The notes beneath the pieces are model-generated. The model was not told the origin of the DNA. It was given only the letters and a program-made list of their open reading frames with translations, and did not search any database. 64,000 nucleotides of DNA from assembly GCA_020029595.1 (NCBI GenBank), contig JAIBJN010000005.1, positions 37,768 to 101,767 of the forward strand, written 5' to 3'. The DNA comes from Actinomycetota bacterium. GTDB taxonomy: Bacteria; Actinomycetota; Thermoleophilia; Gaiellales; Gaiellaceae. How positions within the stretch are numbered: the stretch's first letter is position 1; every line of letters begins with the position of its first letter. The translations under genes were made by a program, and so were the position numbers. This document shows positions 23,774-31,005 of this stretch, piece after piece.

Positions 23774-25234
23774 TTGCGGCGGCCCAGTCTTTCCACGCGC
23801 TTTGTCGTGCTGTCGATCACGGCTGCGTTCGTGCTGGCGTTCGCTGGTCCCGCGGCGGCCGAACGGTATGTCGTCGTGTACAAGGAGCACAGCTTCGGGG
23901 TGTGGGCGGCCAAGTGGGACGTCAAGCGGGCGGGAGGGTCTCTCGTCGCCTCCTATCCGCAGATCGACGTCGTCGTCGCCGAGTCGACCGCCCCCGACTT
24001 CGCCGCCGAGATGGACCGGAACCGGGCCGTGCAGGGCGTCGCTCCCGTCGGGAGCGTCGTCGCCACCGCCTCCGGGTTCGGCTGGGACGGCGGCCCGCCA
24101 GGGCTCCCGAACGAGCCGGCGACCGACGACGACACGTTCTCGCCCCTCCAGTGGTGGTCGAAGCGCATCAAGGCCCCCGACGCGCACGAGATCACCGGCG
24201 GGAGTCCCGAGGTCGTCGTGGGCGTGATCGACACAGGCGTCGACGCGACGCACCCCGACCTCGAGCCCAACATCGACGCCTCGCGGAGCGTCGCCTGCGT
24301 GGGCGGCGCCCCAAACCAGGATCCAGCAGCGTGGAACGACGATTCCGGACACGGCTCGAACGTGGCCGGCGTGATCGCCTCCCCGGCGAACGGCATCGGG
24401 ATCGTTGGCATCGCGCCGAACGTCAAGCTCGCGATCATCAAGGCGAGCGTTCGCTCCGGCACGGTCGACATCTTCCTCGCCGACGCGGTCATCTGCTCCC
24501 TGATGTGGGCGGCGGACCACGGTGTCGATGTCGCCAATAACAGCTACTCGGTCGACAGCGCGATCATGGGCGGCACGACGAGCTTCTGCCGAAACGACGA
24601 CTCGCAGCGGACGATCATCCAGGCTGTGAGGCGCGCGGTCGGCTACGCGAGGAGGCGGGACGTCTCGATGGTCGCCTCGGCGGGGAACAACGGACTCGAC
24701 ATGTCGAGCCCGGCCTTCGACGGCTGCAGCCGTCTGCCGAGCGACCTCCCCGGGGTGCTCACGGTCTCCTCGATCGGCCTGAACGACATGCTCGCCGCGG
24801 GACCCCCCTCGAATTACGGGCTCGGTTACGTCGACCTGACGGCGCCCGGCGGAGACTTCCTCCAGGGCGTCCCGCCGTCTGGGCTCGTCCTCGGCCCGTG
24901 GCCGGCCGCGTTCCAGGTGCCCCGCCTCCTCTGCGACCCGTGCGGGGGACCTGATGCCGCGTACTACCGCTTCTTCGCAGGAACGTCCCAGGCGGCCGCG
25001 CAGGTGAGCGGCGTCGCGGCGCTCGTTGTCAGCAAGTTCGGCAAGGAGCGTCGCTGGTGGAGCGGGAGGATGGACCCGGACCGCGTGTCCCTCATCCTGC
25101 GCCAGACCGCCGACCCGCTTCCCTGCCCGGCCGCCGATCCCCGCTGTGTCACCGAGGGCAACCGGACGAGCTTCTACGGCAAGGGCCTCGTCAACGCGCT
25201 TCACGCGGTCACGCGCGACAAGCGAGACCCGTAG
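23774..25234 (+). CDS. Secreted subtilisin-like serine protease (S8)
   Basis: A 486-residue exported protease. Residues 1-30 are a signal peptide ending GPAAAE. An I9-like propeptide region (YVVVYKEHSFG) follows, then the catalytic triad in order: Asp in VIDTGVDATHPDL (about 152), His in DDSGHGSNVAGVI (about 193), Ser in FAGTSQAAAQVSGVAAL (about 404), plus the oxyanion Asn region in SAGNNG. Several Cys pairs suggest disulfides in the mature enzyme. The TTG start at 23774 has AGGGAGAG upstream. The 130-base gap before it holds a TATAGT -10-like hexamer at 23710-23715. Its position after the Mau-like genes may be chance. Confidence 0.93.
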   Translation: MRRPSLSTRFVVLSITAAFVLAFAGPAAAERYVVVYKEHSFGVWAAKWDVKRAGGSLVASYPQIDVVVAESTAPDFAAEMDRNRAVQGVAPVGSVVATASGFGWDGGPPGLPNEPATDDDTFSPLQWWSKRIKAPDAHEITGGSPEVVVGVIDTGVDATHPDLEPNIDASRSVACVGGAPNQDPAAWNDDSGHGSNVAGVIASPANGIGIVGIAPNVKLAIIKASVRSGTVDIFLADAVICSLMWAADHGVDVANNSYSVDSAIMGGTTSFCRNDDSQRTIIQAVRRAVGYARRRDVSMVASAGNNGLDMSSPAFDGCSRLPSDLPGVLTVSSIGLNDMLAAGPPSNYGLGYVDLTAPGGDFLQGVPPSGLVLGPWPAAFQVPRLLCDPCGGPDAAYYRFFAGTSQAAAQVSGVAALVVSKFGKERRWWSGRMDPDRVSLILRQTADPLPCPAADPRCVTEGNRTSFYGKGLVNALHAVTRDKRDP

Positions 25235-25507
25235 ACCGTCCAGGCGCCGTCGCTAGACTCGGGTCGGTGTCAAGCTGCGATTACGGACCGGCGTCGATGA
25301 CCGACTCGCCGGTTAGGCTCGGAGCCGGCGGCGGGCTGACCCTTAGACTCGCTGTCGGCCTTTGTGGCCTGACCTGCACGGGTTTTGTCGCCCGCCGCCG
25401 TCCGAGGAGCGCCCGCGTGACCTGATAGGAGCATGGCAAGACGCCCCCACCGAGGCGTGTCCGCTGGCGGTCCGCCCTCCAGCAGTCGCGTCTGAAAGGG
25501 GACGGAG
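25235..25507 (+). ncRNA. Candidate bridge-RNA region of the IS110 element
   Basis: In IS110 elements the noncoding sequence upstream of the transposase is transcribed into a structured bridge RNA whose two loops pair with target and donor DNA. This 273-base stretch has no reading frame and many self-complementary GC segments, and sits where that RNA should be. I have not folded it or located the guide loops. Confidence 0.35.
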
Positions 25508-26590
25508 ATGATGGTAATCGGGATCGATCCGCACAAGCAGACCCACACGGCCGCCGCCGTCGAGCGAGCGACAGGCGAGCTTCGCGGCGAGCGTACGGTG
25601 AAGGCTCGCGCGCAGGGCCATGAGCAGCTTCTCGTGTGGGCGCGCGCGCTCGACGGCGAGCGGCTCTTCGCGCTCGAGGACTGCCGCCACGTCTCCGGCT
25701 CGCTCGAGCGCTTCCTGCTCGCTCGCGGCGAGCGGGTGGTGCGCGTCCCGCCCAGGCTCATGGGCGAGGCGCGCAAGGGTGGCCGCAGCGTGGGCAAGTC
25801 GGACGCGATCGATGCGCTCGCGGTCGCCCGCGCCGCCCTGCGCGAGCCGGGCCTGCCGGCCGCCTTCCTGGCCGGCTCCGAGCGGGAGATCAGGCTCCTG
25901 CACGACCACCGCGCCGATCTCGTCGCCGAGCGAACACGCATCCAGAACCGGCTGCGCTGGCACCTGCACGACCTCGACCCCGAGCACGAGATCCCCGCCG
26001 GGGCGCTCGACCGGCGCCTCTGGCTCGACCGGATCGGCCGCCGCCTCGCCCGCCTCGCGCAGACGGCCCAGGTGCGGATCAGCCGCGGGCTCGTCGGACG
26101 CTGCCGCGAGCTCTCGCGCCGGATCACCGAGCTTGAGCGGGAGCTGGAGGCGCTCGTGGCGGCGGAGGCCGGCGAGCTGCTCGAGCTCGTCGGCTGCGGC
26201 CCCCTCACGGCCGCCCAGCTCGTGGGCGAGGTCGCCGGCGTCGAGCGCTTCGCGACCGACGCCAAGCTGGCCAAGCACGGAGGCTCAGCGCCGCTACCCG
26301 CCTCCTCAGGCCAGAAACAGCGCCACCGGCTCAACCGCAAGGGCAACCGCCAGCTCAACTGCGCGCTGCACCGGATCGCCGTCAACCAAGGCCGCCACTA
26401 CGAACCCGCCCGCGCCTACCTGGCACGCAAAGAAGCCGAGGGCAAGAGCAGGCGCGAGGCGCTGCGCTGCCTGAAACGCCACCTCACCCGCGTCGTCTTC
26501 CGCATCCTGAAAGCGATCGCTGCCCGCCGAACCTCCCAGCCCTCGACCACGCCTACGGTCCCGCAGATCGCCGTAGGCTTGACATAGGAG
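25240..26590 (+). mobile_element. IS110-family insertion sequence (ends approximate)
   Basis: One transposase gene with a noncoding flank of roughly 270 bases on its 5' side and almost none on its 3' side, the IS110 (not IS1111) layout. IS110 elements lack terminal inverted repeats, so neither end can be fixed from one copy. The left end lies after the protease stop at 25234 and the right end between the transposase stop (26587) and the MOSC start (26597). Confidence 0.7.
25508..26587 (+). CDS. IS110-family transposase (DEDD recombinase)
   Basis: A 359-residue transposase, full length for the family. The N-terminal RuvC-like DEDD domain has GIDPHKQTHTAA (first Asp), LEDCRHVS (Glu/Asp) and GKSDAIDALAVARAAL (paired Asp). 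The C-terminal Transposase_20 domain has VGCGPLTAAQLVGEV and GSAPLPASSGQ with the catalytic Ser. The frame is intact, so the element may still be active. GGGGACGGAG precedes the ATG pair at 25508. Confidence 0.93.
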   Translation: MMVIGIDPHKQTHTAAAVERATGELRGERTVKARAQGHEQLLVWARALDGERLFALEDCRHVSGSLERFLLARGERVVRVPPRLMGEARKGGRSVGKSDAIDALAVARAALREPGLPAAFLAGSEREIRLLHDHRADLVAERTRIQNRLRWHLHDLDPEHEIPAGALDRRLWLDRIGRRLARLAQTAQVRISRGLVGRCRELSRRITELERELEALVAAEAGELLELVGCGPLTAAQLVGEVAGVERFATDAKLAKHGGSAPLPASSGQKQRHRLNRKGNRQLNCALHRIAVNQGRHYEPARAYLARKEAEGKSRREALRCLKRHLTRVVFRILKAIAARRTSQPSTTPTVPQIAVGLT

Positions 26591-26596
26591 AAACCC

Positions 26597-27007
26597 GTGG
26601 CGGAGATCGTCGGCATCTGGCGCGCGCCCGCTCGTCGCGTCCCCATGGAGCCGCTGGAGGCGGCGGAGATCCTCGAGAACGGGCTCGAGGGCTGCGCCCA
26701 CCGCCGCCCGGGAAAGCGCTCCGTCCTCTTCGTCGCCGCCGAGGATCTCGACGCGGTCGGCGTCCCGCCGGGCGCCGTCCGCGAGAACTTCACCGTGCGC
26801 GGCGCGGACCTTATGCGCTGGCCGCTCGGCCAGCGGGTGGCGGTCGGCGAGGCGGAGTTCGAGATCTCCATGGTCTGCGATCCGTGCCACCAGATGGAGG
26901 AGATCCGGCCCGGCCTCCAGGCGGAGATCGAGGGGCGCCGCGGCATGCTCGCCTCGGTCGTGAAGACCGGGCGCGTGTCGCTCGGAGATCAGGTCAGGCA
27001 GCTTTGA
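26597..27007 (+). CDS. MOSC-domain protein
   Basis: A 136-residue stand-alone MOSC domain, the C-terminal module of molybdenum-cofactor sulfurases and of YiiM-type proteins that handle sulfur or reduce N-hydroxylated compounds. RENFTVRGADL and LGQRVAVGEAEFEIS are family signatures, and CDPCHQ (residues 95-100) supplies the conserved Cys expected to carry sulfur or Mo. The GTG start has TAGGAG 6 bases upstream, and that site overlaps the stop of the IS110 transposase, so this gene's leader was probably remade by the insertion. Its 3' end overlaps convergent pntB by 14 bases. Confidence 0.85.
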   Translation: MAEIVGIWRAPARRVPMEPLEAAEILENGLEGCAHRRPGKRSVLFVAAEDLDAVGVPPGAVRENFTVRGADLMRWPLGQRVAVGEAEFEISMVCDPCHQMEEIRPGLQAEIEGRRGMLASVVKTGRVSLGDQVRQL

Positions 27008-28397
27008 CGGCGGCGATCAGCTTCTCCACGGACTCCTTCGCGTCCCCGAAGAGCATGGCCGTGTTCGGCCGGTAGAAGAGGTCGTTGTCGATCCCGGCGA
27101 AGCCGGGGCTCATGCTCCGCTTGAGGACGACGACGTTCGCCGCCTGGTCGACGTTCAGGATCGGCATGCCGTAGAGCGGGCTCTCCGGGTCCTCGCGCGC
27201 GGCCGGGTTCGTGACGTCGTTGGCGCCGATCACGAGCGCGACGTCGGTGCGCGGGAACTCCGGATTGATGTTCTCCATGTCGTAGAGCTGCGGGTAGGGG
27301 ACGTTCGCCTCGGCGAGGAGCACGTTCATGTGCCCGGGCATGCGGCCGGCCACGGGATGGATGGCGTACTTCACGTCGACGCCGCGCCGCTCCAGGAGGT
27401 CGGCGAGCTCGCGGACGCCGTGCTGCGCCTGCGCGACGGCGAGCCCGTAGCCGGGGACGATGACGACCCGGCTCGCGTAGGCGAGCATGACGGCGGCGTC
27501 CTCGGCCGTGATCTCGCGATAGCTCTTCGCTTCGGCCTCGGCCGCCGCCCCGGCCGCCGACGGTGCCGCCGCTCCGAAGGCGCCGAAGAGGACGTTCGCG
27601 AGCGAGCGGTTCATCGCGCGCCCCATGAGGACGGTGAGGAGCGTCCCGGAAGCGCCGACGAGCGTCCCGCCGATGATCAGCGCGGTGTTCTCGAGCACGA
27701 AACCGGTCGAGGCGGCGGCGAGGCCGGTGAAGGCGTTCAGGAGCGAGATCACGACCGGCATGTCGGCGCCGCCGATGGGGAAGACGAGCAGGACGCCGAA
27801 GAGAAGCGACCCGGCGATGAGGACGACCGCCCAGACGCCGGCCTCCGTCACGCCAGCCACGGCGCCGGCCGCGAGCAACCCGGCGAAGAGGAGGCCGTTC
27901 ACGACCTGCTGGCCGGCGAAGACGATCGGTCGGCCGGGGAGGAGCTCTTGGAGCTTGGCGAACGCGACGACGCTCCCGGAGAAGCTGATCGAGCCGATGA
28001 GCATCGAGAACAGCATCGCCCCCATCGACTCGGGGACGACGTGCTCCGCGCCCGGCGTGAGCCGGTGGAACTCCGCCGCGGCGATGAGCGCCGCCGCGCC
28101 GCCGCCGACGCCGTTGAAGAGCGCCACCATCTGCGGCATCGCGGTCATCTTCACGAGCCGGGCCGAGGCGACGCCGACCACGGTCCCCACCGCGACCCCG
28201 GCGGCGATCAGCCAGTAGGAGCCGATCTCGGGGCTCGCGAGCGTGAAGACGACCGCGATCCCCATCCCGACCGCCGCGACCACGTTTCCCGAGCGGGCCG
28301 TCGCGGGCGAGGAGAGCCGCTTGATGCCGAGGATGAGGCAGACGCTCGCGACCAGGTAGGCGACGTCGATCGTCGTCTGCGAGACGGCGAAGATCAC
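26994..28397 (-). CDS. pntB: NAD(P) transhydrogenase subunit beta
   Basis: A 467-residue subunit of the proton-translocating transhydrogenase that reduces NADP+ with NADH at the expense of the proton gradient. Residues 1-260 hold about eight to nine membrane helices. The C-terminal domain III binds NADP(H), with VIVPGYGLAVAQAQH (the G-x-G-x-x-[A/V] loop), VKYAIHPVAGRMPGHMNVLLAEA and INPEFPRTDVALVIGANDVTNPAA. GTG 28397 overlaps the pntAB stop. Last gene of a three-gene pnt operon. Confidence 0.95.
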   Translation of the reverse strand: MIFAVSQTTIDVAYLVASVCLILGIKRLSSPATARSGNVVAAVGMGIAVVFTLASPEIGSYWLIAAGVAVGTVVGVASARLVKMTAMPQMVALFNGVGGGAAALIAAAEFHRLTPGAEHVVPESMGAMLFSMLIGSISFSGSVVAFAKLQELLPGRPIVFAGQQVVNGLLFAGLLAAGAVAGVTEAGVWAVVLIAGSLLFGVLLVFPIGGADMPVVISLLNAFTGLAAASTGFVLENTALIIGGTLVGASGTLLTVLMGRAMNRSLANVLFGAFGAAAPSAAGAAAEAEAKSYREITAEDAAVMLAYASRVVIVPGYGLAVAQAQHGVRELADLLERRGVDVKYAIHPVAGRMPGHMNVLLAEANVPYPQLYDMENINPEFPRTDVALVIGANDVTNPAAREDPESPLYGMPILNVDQAANVVVLKRSMSPGFAGIDNDLFYRPNTAMLFGDAKESVEKLIAAVKAA

Positions 28398-28690
28398 TCG
28401 CGCTCCTCGGGCCTCCGCTTGAACATCTCGAGCATCCGGTCCGTGACGAGGAAGCCGCCGACGACGTTGATGGTCGCGAACACGACCGCCACGAAGGCGA
28501 GCACCTGCTCGAGCGTCGAGTCCGCCGAGCCGGCGATGAGCATCGCGCCGACGAGGACGATCCCGTGGATCGCGTTCGTCCCGGACATGAGCGGCGTGTG
28601 CAGGAGCGTCGGCACGCGCGAGATCAGCTCGAAGCCGAGGAAGACGGCGAGGACGAAGATCGTGATGCTCGTGAGGAGCGTCTGGCTCAC
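28394..28690 (-). CDS. pntAB: NAD(P) transhydrogenase subunit alpha part 2 (membrane)
   Basis: A 98-residue membrane subunit with three to four helices and the conserved SRVPTLLHTPLMSGTNAIHG segment that lines the proton channel. The split alpha subunit (pntAA + pntAB) is the three-gene form common in actinobacteria and alphaproteobacteria. GTG 28690 overlaps the pntAA stop by 4 bases and its own stop overlaps pntB by 4. Confidence 0.93.
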   Translation of the reverse strand: MSQTLLTSITIFVLAVFLGFELISRVPTLLHTPLMSGTNAIHGIVLVGAMLIAGSADSTLEQVLAFVAVVFATINVVGGFLVTDRMLEMFKRRPEERE

Positions 28691-29799
28691 GCTTCGGCGG
28701 CCTCGTTCGTCACCCGGCCGCCGTGAGCGACGCACGTCTCGCGCACGATCTCGTCCTCGAAGTCGAGCTCGAGCGCCCCGTCCTTCACGAGCAGCGCCAG
28801 GAACGCCTGCACGTTCCGCGAGTACATCTGGCTCGCGTGGACGGGCATCGTCGCGGGGACGTTCGTGAGCCCGACGATCGTGACTCCGTCCGAGACGATC
28901 GTCTCGCCGGGCCTCGTCAGCGCGCAGTTCCCGCCGGCCTCGGCGGCGAGGTCGACGATGACGGCGCCGCGCGCCATGCCGGCCACGGCCGCCTCGGTGA
29001 TGAGCAGGGGCGCCTCCCGACCTGGGATGAGGGCCGTCGTGATCACGGCGTCCGAGGAGTGCGCGTGGCGGGCGATCAGCTCCTGCTCGCGCGCGTGCTG
29101 ATCCTCGGCGAGCGCGACGGCGTACCCGCCGACGCCCTCCGCTCCCTCGACGTCGAGCTCGAGGAAGGTCGCGCCGAGGCTCTCCACCTGCTCCTTGACG
29201 ACCGGGCGCACATCGAAGGCGGAGACGACCCCACCGAGCCGCCGCGCGGTGGCGATCGCCTGCAGGCCTGCGACGCCCGCGCCGAGCACGAGCACCTTCG
29301 CCGGGGGAATCGTGCCGGCGGCCGTCGTCAGCATCGGGAAGAACTTGCCCAGATGCTCGGCGGCGAGGAGGGCGGCCTTGTAGCCCGCGACCGTGCTCTG
29401 GGAGGAGAGCGCGTCCATCGGCTGCGCCCGGGTGACGCGCGGGATCGAGTCCATGGAGAACGCGGTCACGCCGCGCTTCGCCAGCGCTCGCACGAGCTCG
29501 GGATCGACGAGCGGCTGGAGGAGCGCGAGCAGCACCTGACCCCCGCGCAGCCGACCGACCTCCTCGGAGCTCGGCTTGCGCACCTTGCAGATCACGTCGG
29601 CCTGGGCGTAGAGGTCGTCGGCCGAGACGACGGCGGCGCCGGCCTCCTCGTAGGCGGCGTCGACGAAGGTCGCCGCGTCGCCGGCCCCCCGCTCCACGAG
29701 CACCTCGACCCGGTCGTCCGTGAGCCGCCGCGCCGTGTCCGGCACGACGGCGACCCGGGTTTCTCCCGGCGCGGACTCCTTGGCGACCCCCACCTTCAT
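28687..29799 (-). CDS. pntA: NAD(P) transhydrogenase subunit alpha part 1 (NAD-binding)
   Basis: A 370-residue soluble domain I. The alanine-dehydrogenase-like fold is clear: MKVGVAKESAPGETRVAVVP start, SMDSIPRVTRAQPMDALSSQ, the NAD loop VLGAGVAGLQAIATARRLG (about residues 170-188), and the mobile loop region near TNVPATMPVHASQMYSRN. It binds NADH and passes hydride to domain III of PntB. No ribosome site precedes the ATG at 29799, while TACACT lies 9 bases upstream on its strand, suggesting a near-leaderless transcript. Confidence 0.95.
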   Translation of the reverse strand: MKVGVAKESAPGETRVAVVPDTARRLTDDRVEVLVERGAGDAATFVDAAYEEAGAAVVSADDLYAQADVICKVRKPSSEEVGRLRGGQVLLALLQPLVDPELVRALAKRGVTAFSMDSIPRVTRAQPMDALSSQSTVAGYKAALLAAEHLGKFFPMLTTAAGTIPPAKVLVLGAGVAGLQAIATARRLGGVVSAFDVRPVVKEQVESLGATFLELDVEGAEGVGGYAVALAEDQHAREQELIARHAHSSDAVITTALIPGREAPLLITEAAVAGMARGAVIVDLAAEAGGNCALTRPGETIVSDGVTIVGLTNVPATMPVHASQMYSRNVQAFLALLVKDGALELDFEDEIVRETCVAHGGRVTNEAAEA

Positions 29800-29884
29800 G
29801 CTCGGCGGAGTGTAAGTGCCTCACGCGCCGGACACGGCACCACCTCGCCGGCTGCAAACCGTCGCATCCAGGCGTCCTCGGTCG

Positions 29885-29909
29885 GCCACATACCTTTTCG
29901 GTATGCGGC
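29885..29909. promoter_or_regulatory. Inverted repeat upstream of pntA
   Basis: CATACC-TTTTC-GGTATG (29889-29905) is a perfect 6-bp inverted repeat, extended by GCC/GGC past one mismatch. It lies 86 bases upstream of the pntA start in the divergent pntA/DUF6457 gap. It could be a regulator-binding site; no cognate regulator is adjacent. Confidence 0.3.
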
Positions 29910-29988
29910 CTCCCTGCGTCCTTTGCCTGCTCGGTTTTCGCCGGCGATGCTGCACCGTGCCCGTCGCATGAAGCACTAAGCTCCCCCT

Positions 29989-30231
29989 GTGGACGGATGG
30001 CTGGAGGAAGCGTGCACGAAGCTCGCCGCCGCGGTCGAGGAGGAGCCTGCGGGCTACGCTCTCTCGCGTGCGGAGATCGAGGAGCTCCTCGAGCTCGCGC
30101 GCATCGCAGCGCACGAGAGCGGAGAGCGGACGAACGCCCCGCTCCTGTGCTACCTCGTCGGCCTCGCGCACGGCCGGCACGGCGGGAGCCTGAGCGACCT
30201 CGTCGACGCGACCGTCGGCACGTCCGCATAG
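29989..30231 (+). CDS. DUF6457 family small protein
   Basis: An 80-residue helical protein with the DUF6457 pattern: WLEEACTKLAAAV, LSRAEIEELLELARIAAHES, and NAPLLCYLVGLAHGR. The family is common in actinobacteria, often near molybdenum-cofactor or redox genes, and its function is unknown. GTG 29989 is the only start upstream of the domain. Its stop lies 9 bases before the SDR gene, so the two are likely co-transcribed. Confidence 0.75.
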   Translation: MDGWLEEACTKLAAAVEEEPAGYALSRAEIEELLELARIAAHESGERTNAPLLCYLVGLAHGRHGGSLSDLVDATVGTSA

Positions 30232-30240
30232 GCTGCGCCC

Positions 30241-31005
30241 ATGCCCGCGCTGGACGGCAGGACGGCTCTCGTCACGGGCGCCTCGAGCGGGATCGGCCTC
30301 GTGACGGCCCGCGCGCTTGCGGCCGAGGGGGCGCGTCTCGCGCTCGGAGCGCGCCGCGTCGAGCGCCTCGAGGCGGCCCTGAAGGAGCTACCCGGAGAGG
30401 GGCACATGATCGGCGCTCTCGACGTCACCGACACCGAGAGCAGTAGATCCTTCGTGGAGCTCGCCGTCGGTGAGTTCCAGAAGATTGACATCCTGGTCAA
30501 CAACGCGGGACTTGCATTGGGCCGCGGTGCCATCGCCGAGGGCTCCGACGAAGACGATCTGATCATGTGGGAGACGAACGTCCTCGGGCTCCTCCGCATC
30601 ACCCGGCTCGTGCTTCCGCACATGGAGGACTGGCGCGGGCACATCGTCAACCTCGGCTCGTGGGCGGGCCGCGAGGCCTACGCCGGCGGCGGCATGTACG
30701 TCGGCTCGAAGACGGCCGTGCGGGCGCTCACCTACGTGTTGCGGAAGGAGCTCGTCGGCCGCATCCGCGTGACGACGGTCGACCCGGGCATGGTCGGGGA
30801 CACCGAGTTCTCCGACATCCGCTTCCGCGGCGACGAGGAGAAGAAGGCGGGCGTCTACCGCGGCGTGCGATACCTGACGCCGGAGGACGTCGCCGACTGC
30901 ATCCTCTGGGCGGTCACGCGGCCGCCGCACATGGTCGTCGACGAGATCGTCGTCAAGCCGCTCCAGCAGGCGAGCCAGGACGCCATCGTCCGGGACACGC
31001 CGTAG
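30241..31005 (+). CDS. Short-chain dehydrogenase/reductase (YdfG-like)
   Basis: A 254-residue classical SDR. TGASSGIG (residues 13-20) binds NAD(P), NNAG (about 87-90) stabilises the fold, and the catalytic Ser-Tyr-Lys set is in LGSWAGREAYAGGGMYVGSK with YVGSK as Y-x-x-x-K. VDPGMVGDTEF is the substrate-loop region. ARR after the second strand favours NADPH. Closest in style to YdfG serine/3-hydroxy-acid dehydrogenases, but the substrate is not certain. The last base of its TAG is the first base of the next gene's GTG. Confidence 0.93.
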   Translation: MPALDGRTALVTGASSGIGLVTARALAAEGARLALGARRVERLEAALKELPGEGHMIGALDVTDTESSRSFVELAVGEFQKIDILVNNAGLALGRGAIAEGSDEDDLIMWETNVLGLLRITRLVLPHMEDWRGHIVNLGSWAGREAYAGGGMYVGSKTAVRALTYVLRKELVGRIRVTTVDPGMVGDTEFSDIRFRGDEEKKAGVYRGVRYLTPEDVADCILWAVTRPPHMVVDEIVVKPLQQASQDAIVRDTP

